NCBI GenBank assembly: GCA_024695315.1
Contig: JAILIJ010000132.1
Span: forward strand, 1 to 10,792
DNA: 10,792 nt
Origin: Bacteroidaceae bacterium
GTDB lineage: Bacteria > Bacteroidota > Bacteroidia > Bacteroidales > Bacteroidaceae
Direction: 5' to 3'
In this document: piece after piece, positions 6,827-10,792 of the stretch
How the letters are laid out: the number at the start of each line of letters is the position of its first letter
Numbering within the stretch: position 1 is the first letter of the stretch
The notes under the pieces: generated by a model
Told to the model about the DNA's origin: nothing
Database searches by the model: none
The model's input: only the letters and a program-made list of their open reading frames with translations
Program-made: the position numbers and the translations under genes

Positions 6827-6948
6827 CACTTCATTTCCATACTTAGATTAATTAAAAATTAAATATACTGAGTTAATAAGACTTTTGATTTACTAAATAT
6901 TGCAGTTTCTCAAAATAATGTCTTTTAACAATTAATATATACTTTTAT

Positions 6949-8250
6949 ATGAATTATTACAGTACAAATGGCAAGGCACCTATTGCTTCACTCGAAAAGG
7001 CCGTCGTAAAAGGACTCGCAGAAGATAAGGGTCTATATATGCCTGAGAACATCAAGCCACTGCCTAAGTCATTTTTTGATAATATAGAAAACCTCTCTTT
7101 CCAAGAGATAGCATATACTGTAGCTGACGCTTTCTTCGGAGAAGACGTGGATGCTGAAAGCTTGAAAAATATAGTCTATGACACATTGGCTTTCGACGTT
7201 CCTGCTGTAAAGGTGACTGATAAAATCTATAGCCTTGAACTTTTCCATGGACCAACTTTAGCATTCAAAGATGTCGGTGCTCGCTTCATGGCACGTCTGC
7301 TTCAGTATTTCCTCAAAAAAGAGGGCAAGGGAAATGTGAACGTTCTCGTTGCTACATCAGGTGATACAGGATCTGCTGTTGCTAACGGATTCCTCGGAGT
7401 TGACGGAATACACGTTTACGTACTCTATCCAAAGGGAAAAGTAAGTCCTATTCAGGAGTGTCAGTTCACTACTCTTGGACAAAATATTACAGCTATAGAA
7501 GTAGACGGAGTATTCGACGATTGTCAAGCTCTCGTAAAGTCAGCATTTATTGACGACGACCTTAACGCCCACATGAAGCTAACTTCAGCTAACTCTATCA
7601 ACGTGGCTCGATTCCTTCCACAGTCTTTCTACTACTTCTATGCTTATGCTCAAATGAAGAAGAAAGGACTTGCAGACAACCTCGTGGCTTGCGTTCCTTC
7701 AGGCAACTTCGGAAATATTTGTTCTGCACTCTTCGGCAAGAAGATGGGATTGCCTATCAAACGTTTCATAGCTGCAAATAATGCAAACGACATTTTCTTC
7801 AAATATCTACAGACTGGACAGTACAATCCAAAGCCTTCTGTTCAGACTATAGCTAACGCAATGGACGTAGGTGATCCTTCTAACTTCGCAAGAATATACA
7901 ATCTCTATAAGAAAGATCACGCAGCAATATGTGCAGACATAGCTGGAGCAACATACTCTGACGAACAGATTGCAGAAACTATCAAGCAGGTAAAAGCAGA
8001 AACAGGATATGTTTGCGACCCACACGGAGCATGCGGATACAGAGCTTTGGCAGAAGGACTGAAAGATGGAGAAACAGGATTCTTCCTCGAGACTGCACAC
8101 CCTGCAAAATTCAAAGATACTGTTGACAAGATTCTTGGAGAAAGCATAGAAATTCCTGCTAAACTGGCAGCTTTCATGAAGGGACAAAAACAGTCAATCC
8201 CTATGTCTAAGGACTTCCAGGAGTTCAAGACTTTCCTTCTTGCGCAGTAA
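6949..8250 (+). CDS. thrC: Threonine synthase
   Basis: A 433-residue PLP enzyme converting O-phosphohomoserine and water to threonine and phosphate, the last pathway step. The N-terminus (YYSTNGKAPIASLEKAV) is typical of the E. coli-type threonine synthases. HGPTLAFKDVGARFMA (100-115) carries the PLP lysine at 107. ATSGDTGSAVA (135-145) and PSGNFGN (250-256) are the phosphate and cofactor loops, and DPHGACGYRAL (357-367) is a conserved late motif. Length matches the bacterial short form and nothing is missing. The ATG at 6949 is the natural start, with A/T-rich sequence and no Shine-Dalgarno motif before it. It completes the thrA-kinase-thrC set but has its own promoter about 120 bases upstream. 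The next gene follows after 69 bases in the same direction and may be read from the same transcript. Confidence 0.97.
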   Translation: MNYYSTNGKAPIASLEKAVVKGLAEDKGLYMPENIKPLPKSFFDNIENLSFQEIAYTVADAFFGEDVDAESLKNIVYDTLAFDVPAVKVTDKIYSLELFHGPTLAFKDVGARFMARLLQYFLKKEGKGNVNVLVATSGDTGSAVANGFLGVDGIHVYVLYPKGKVSPIQECQFTTLGQNITAIEVDGVFDDCQALVKSAFIDDDLNAHMKLTSANSINVARFLPQSFYYFYAYAQMKKKGLADNLVACVPSGNFGNICSALFGKKMGLPIKRFIAANNANDIFFKYLQTGQYNPKPSVQTIANAMDVGDPSNFARIYNLYKKDHAAICADIAGATYSDEQIAETIKQVKAETGYVCDPHGACGYRALAEGLKDGETGFFLETAHPAKFKDTVDKILGESIEIPAKLAAFMKGQKQSIPMSKDFQEFKTFLLAQ

Positions 8251-8268
8251 ACATTTATACACGCCATG

Positions 8269-8282
8269 CCCTAATTTTAGGG
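8269..8282. other. Small stem-loop between thrC and the HD phosphohydrolase gene
   Basis: CCCTA (8269-8273) and TAGGG (8278-8282) pair around a four-base loop, 18 bases after the thrC stop. There is no T tract on either side, so it is not a convincing terminator. It could slow readthrough or protect a 3' end. No promoter matching TAnnTTTG is visible in this gap. Confidence 0.35.
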
Positions 8283-8319
8283 AAGAAGTAAGCCAACAAC
8301 AATGGTCTAAAAAATCATT

Positions 8320-10377
8320 ATGAAAGATAATAAACAAGCAAAACGAAAAGTTTACGGCAAGCAGATTTTTAAAGGTCTGCTTGTTGTGCTTTCTACTCTT
8401 ATCATCGTATACTTCATGCCACGTACCGAAACCGTAGGCTATTCATACGAAGTAGGATACCCTTGGATCAATAAACAACTCATTGCTCCATTTACTTTCG
8501 CCATATATAAAAGCGATTCTGTAATTCAGCATGAAAGGGATAGTGTGAAAAGGGCTTTCCTACCATACTACCGCGTCGATACCAAGGTAAATGAAAATAT
8601 GAAGAAGCGTTTACTCAAGACCAAAGCTCAAGAATGGTCAGGACCAAACGCCGCACTGTATATCAAGCACATCAGTATTATGCTCGATTCAGTCTACAGT
8701 CGAGGTATCATCGCTACTGAAGAATATGACAGCTTGCTTAAAGACCATAAATATACAATAAAAGTCGTTGAGAACAGAAATGCTAAAAATACAGTAACAA
8801 AACTTGTTTTTACGCCACGTTCAGCATACGAATATATCATGTTTGCAGATACGGCAAAGTTCTCAAGACTTGTTATGCAACACTTTGATATTAACGATCT
8901 GATTTCACCAAACCTAATCTTTGATAAAGAAAAGTCAAAGGCGGAACTTGAAGATATGCTATCAAGTATATCTGGTGCCAGCGGAATGGTGCAAAGCGGA
9001 CAGAAAATCATTGACCGAGGAGAGATTGTTGACGAAAAGAAAGCAGCAATAATTGAGTCACTCGTACGCGAATCAAGCAAATACAAAGAAGCAGATTCAA
9101 TCATAAGGTTAAAGATGATAGGACAAATAGCATACGTACTGTTCATTTGCCTATTGCTACTCAGCTACATGAACCTATTCCGTAATGACTATTTCGAAAA
9201 TGTGGGTACCGGAATACTACTCTTTGGATTGATGGACTTCTTCTGCTGTGTAGCAGGCTCAATGGTAGCCCATAACTTCTACCACATTTTGATTTTGCCA
9301 TGCTGCATGGTACCAATATTCATACGAGTATTCATGGACAGCCGAACAGCTTTCATGTTCCATTGCGCAACTGTAATGATAATCTCCAGTTTCCTCAGAG
9401 AGCCATACGAATTTCTCATTCTACAGTTCGCAACGGGAATGGTGGCAATACAAACATTACGAGAACTGTCACAGCGTTCACAAATAATAAAAACTGCTGC
9501 CGTCATAACATTAACATACTGCGTAATACATGCCTCATTCATGCTTATCCAGAATGATGAAATACGATTCGACAGAAGCATTTACATATACATGATGGTC
9601 AACGGCATACTTTTGCTCTTTACATATCCTCTGCTATATGTTTTTGAAAAAGTATTTGGATTCGTATCCGACGTAACTCTTGTGGAACTATCAAATATAA
9701 GCAATCCTTTGCTCCAACGTATGTCAGAAATCGCTCCAGGTACTTTCCAACACTCCATGCAGGTGGCTAACCTTTCAGCTGAAGTTGCAAAAAAAATTGG
9801 AGCACGCTCACAACTTGTACGTACTGGAGCTTTATATCATGACATAGGAAAACTTGAGAGACCAGTATTCTTTACTGAAAACCAAAAAGGAATTAGTCCT
9901 CACAAACATCTTACTCCAGAACGTAGTGCTGAGGTTATCATTTCACATGTGACAAATGGACTTTCTCTTGCTGAAAAGAATAATCTTCCAGAACCAATAA
10001 AGAGATTCATATTGACACATCATGGACTGGGAAAAACAAAATACTTCTACATAACTTGGAAAAACGAACATCCAGGAGAAGAACCAGAACAGTCCTTGTT
10101 TACTTATCCCGGTCCTAATCCAAGCACAAAGGAAGAAGCCATATTGATGATGGCAGACTCTGTAGAGGCTGCATCACGAAGTCTAACAGAATATACAGAA
10201 GAAAGTATCAGCAATCTAGTCGACAAAATTATAGACGGACAAATGCAGGAGAAATTCTTCAGTAACTGCGACATAACATTCAAAGACATAGCAACAGCAA
10301 AAGAAGTTTTCAAGGAGAAGCTCAAGATAGTATATCACACACGTATATCCTATCCAGAATTAAACAATAAGAAATGA
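8320..10377 (+). CDS. pgpH: 7TM HD-domain phosphohydrolase, probable cyclic-di-AMP phosphodiesterase (PgpH type)
   Basis: A 685-residue inner-membrane protein. A basic N-terminus leads into one membrane segment (about 17-33). A large extracytoplasmic 7TMR-HDED domain follows (about 34-265), including the conserved end GQKIIDRGEIVD (227-238). A block of about seven membrane segments comes next (268-442), then a cytoplasmic HD domain. The HD metal ligands appear intact: His478 in FQHSM, His507-Asp508 in YHDIGK, His543, His567/568 in THHG, and Asp613 in MADSVEA. This order matches the PgpH/YqfF family, whose HD domain hydrolyses cyclic di-AMP to pApA. The activity here is inferred from the family; the external ligand is unknown. 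Length is typical for Bacteroidetes members. The gene lies 69 bases after thrC with no promoter of its own that I can see. Its stop overlaps the next start (ATGA), so those two are probably translated together. Confidence 0.9.
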   Translation: MKDNKQAKRKVYGKQIFKGLLVVLSTLIIVYFMPRTETVGYSYEVGYPWINKQLIAPFTFAIYKSDSVIQHERDSVKRAFLPYYRVDTKVNENMKKRLLKTKAQEWSGPNAALYIKHISIMLDSVYSRGIIATEEYDSLLKDHKYTIKVVENRNAKNTVTKLVFTPRSAYEYIMFADTAKFSRLVMQHFDINDLISPNLIFDKEKSKAELEDMLSSISGASGMVQSGQKIIDRGEIVDEKKAAIIESLVRESSKYKEADSIIRLKMIGQIAYVLFICLLLLSYMNLFRNDYFENVGTGILLFGLMDFFCCVAGSMVAHNFYHILILPCCMVPIFIRVFMDSRTAFMFHCATVMIISSFLREPYEFLILQFATGMVAIQTLRELSQRSQIIKTAAVITLTYCVIHASFMLIQNDEIRFDRSIYIYMMVNGILLLFTYPLLYVFEKVFGFVSDVTLVELSNISNPLLQRMSEIAPGTFQHSMQVANLSAEVAKKIGARSQLVRTGALYHDIGKLERPVFFTENQKGISPHKHLTPERSAEVIISHVTNGLSLAEKNNLPEPIKRFILTHHGLGKTKYFYITWKNEHPGEEPEQSLFTYPGPNPSTKEEAILMMADSVEAASRSLTEYTEESISNLVDKIIDGQMQEKFFSNCDITFKDIATAKEVFKEKLKIVYHTRISYPELNNKK

Positions 10378-10792
10378 ATAATAACATTTGGAAACCTTTC
10401 GTCATCACATTTATAGTAATTGTAACCCTCATGGGGATGTTTTATCTTCCCCCAATTCATGTCGGGGAAAAAGAACTAAGACGAGTAAACATCATTAGCG
10501 ACATACAGCGATTAGATGCTGAAGGTAACATCATTGCCGAAGTAAAGGCTGATAGCGCACAAGGTATTGAAGTGGCACACTTCGACTCTGCTGCCGTAAA
10601 GGTAGACAAACCTGTATACATCGATTCTATACCTGAAGGAATGACCGGTATTGAAGATTTTGCAGAAGGAGACAGCCGCGAAATGGATAAATTCTATGAG
10701 GCTCTATCACATTCACATGAAAGAACTATACGCGTCGCATATTACGGCGACTCATATATAGAAGGTGATATTCTTACTGAAAACCTGCGTGA
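10374..10792 (+). CDS. Membrane-anchored SGNH/GDSL-like protein, partial (right edge)
   Basis: Only the first 139 codons are in the window; the frame is open to the edge. The ATG overlaps the TGA of the HD phosphohydrolase gene by four bases (ATGA), which fixes the start. Residues 8-25 (FVITFIVIVTLMGMFYL core) form one membrane segment or uncleaved signal, placing the rest in the periplasm. A low-complexity, acidic, probably extended segment follows, and then at about 122-135 the motif VAYYGDSYIEGD. This resembles block I of SGNH/GDSL hydrolases, where the serine of GDS is the nucleophile. In Bacteroidetes such proteins often act with membrane O-acyltransferases on cell-surface polymers, but no such partner is visible here. 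The remaining SGNH blocks would lie beyond the edge, so the family call is moderate and the substrate unknown. Confidence 0.68.
   Translation, partial: MNNNIWKPFVITFIVIVTLMGMFYLPPIHVGEKELRRVNIISDIQRLDAEGNIIAEVKADSAQGIEVAHFDSAAVKVDKPVYIDSIPEGMTGIEDFAEGDSREMDKFYEALSHSHERTIRVAYYGDSYIEGDILTENLR

Noticed and set aside
6940..6947. TACTTTTA as a -7 box just before thrC
   Set aside because: It ends two bases before the start codon, so transcription would start inside the gene. The last base also does not match.

Overview
The window looks like an ordinary chromosomal stretch from a member of the Bacteroidales, most likely Prevotellaceae or a near relative. The reasons are the AT-rich composition, the fused aspartokinase-homoserine dehydrogenase, the use of a phosphoglycerate-mutase-like protein in the threonine cluster, two promoters of the Bacteroidetes type (-33 TTTG / -7 TAnnTTTG, both with a 19-nt spacer), and genes that mostly lack Shine-Dalgarno sequences. 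All seven genes are on the + strand. I see no mobile element, CRISPR array, tRNA or rRNA.

Layout. 62-652 encodes a small secreted outer-membrane beta-barrel protein. It overlaps by one base the replication-restart helicase PriA (652-2682), which is unusually short. After a weak stem-loop and a clear promoter comes thrA (2825-5305), the bifunctional aspartokinase/homoserine dehydrogenase. A 154-bp gap follows with two adjacent hairpins, the second terminator-like, and then a compact structured leader with an unusually strong Shine-Dalgarno sequence. Next is the COG3635-type gene usually labelled apgM (5460-6743), which here is probably the missing homoserine kinase. A 205-bp AT-rich gap carries a promoter for thrC, threonine synthase (6949-8250). 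The last part holds a membrane HD-domain phosphohydrolase of the PgpH type (8320-10377), probably a cyclic-di-AMP phosphodiesterase. Its stop overlaps the start of a membrane-anchored SGNH/GDSL-like protein that runs off the right edge.

How the genes work together. ThrA catalyses the first and third steps from aspartate (aspartyl phosphate, then homoserine). The ApgM-like protein would phosphorylate homoserine, and ThrC would turn O-phosphohomoserine into threonine. Aspartate-semialdehyde dehydrogenase is not in the window. The three threonine genes do not look like one simple transcript: thrA and thrC have their own promoters, and the kinase gene sits behind a hairpin pair and a leader that could hide its ribosome binding site.

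The best candidates for something undescribed are that leader (5314-5459) and the short PriA, whose missing inter-domain region is occupied by a perfect 11-bp inverted repeat. Most of the rest is conventional housekeeping sequence.
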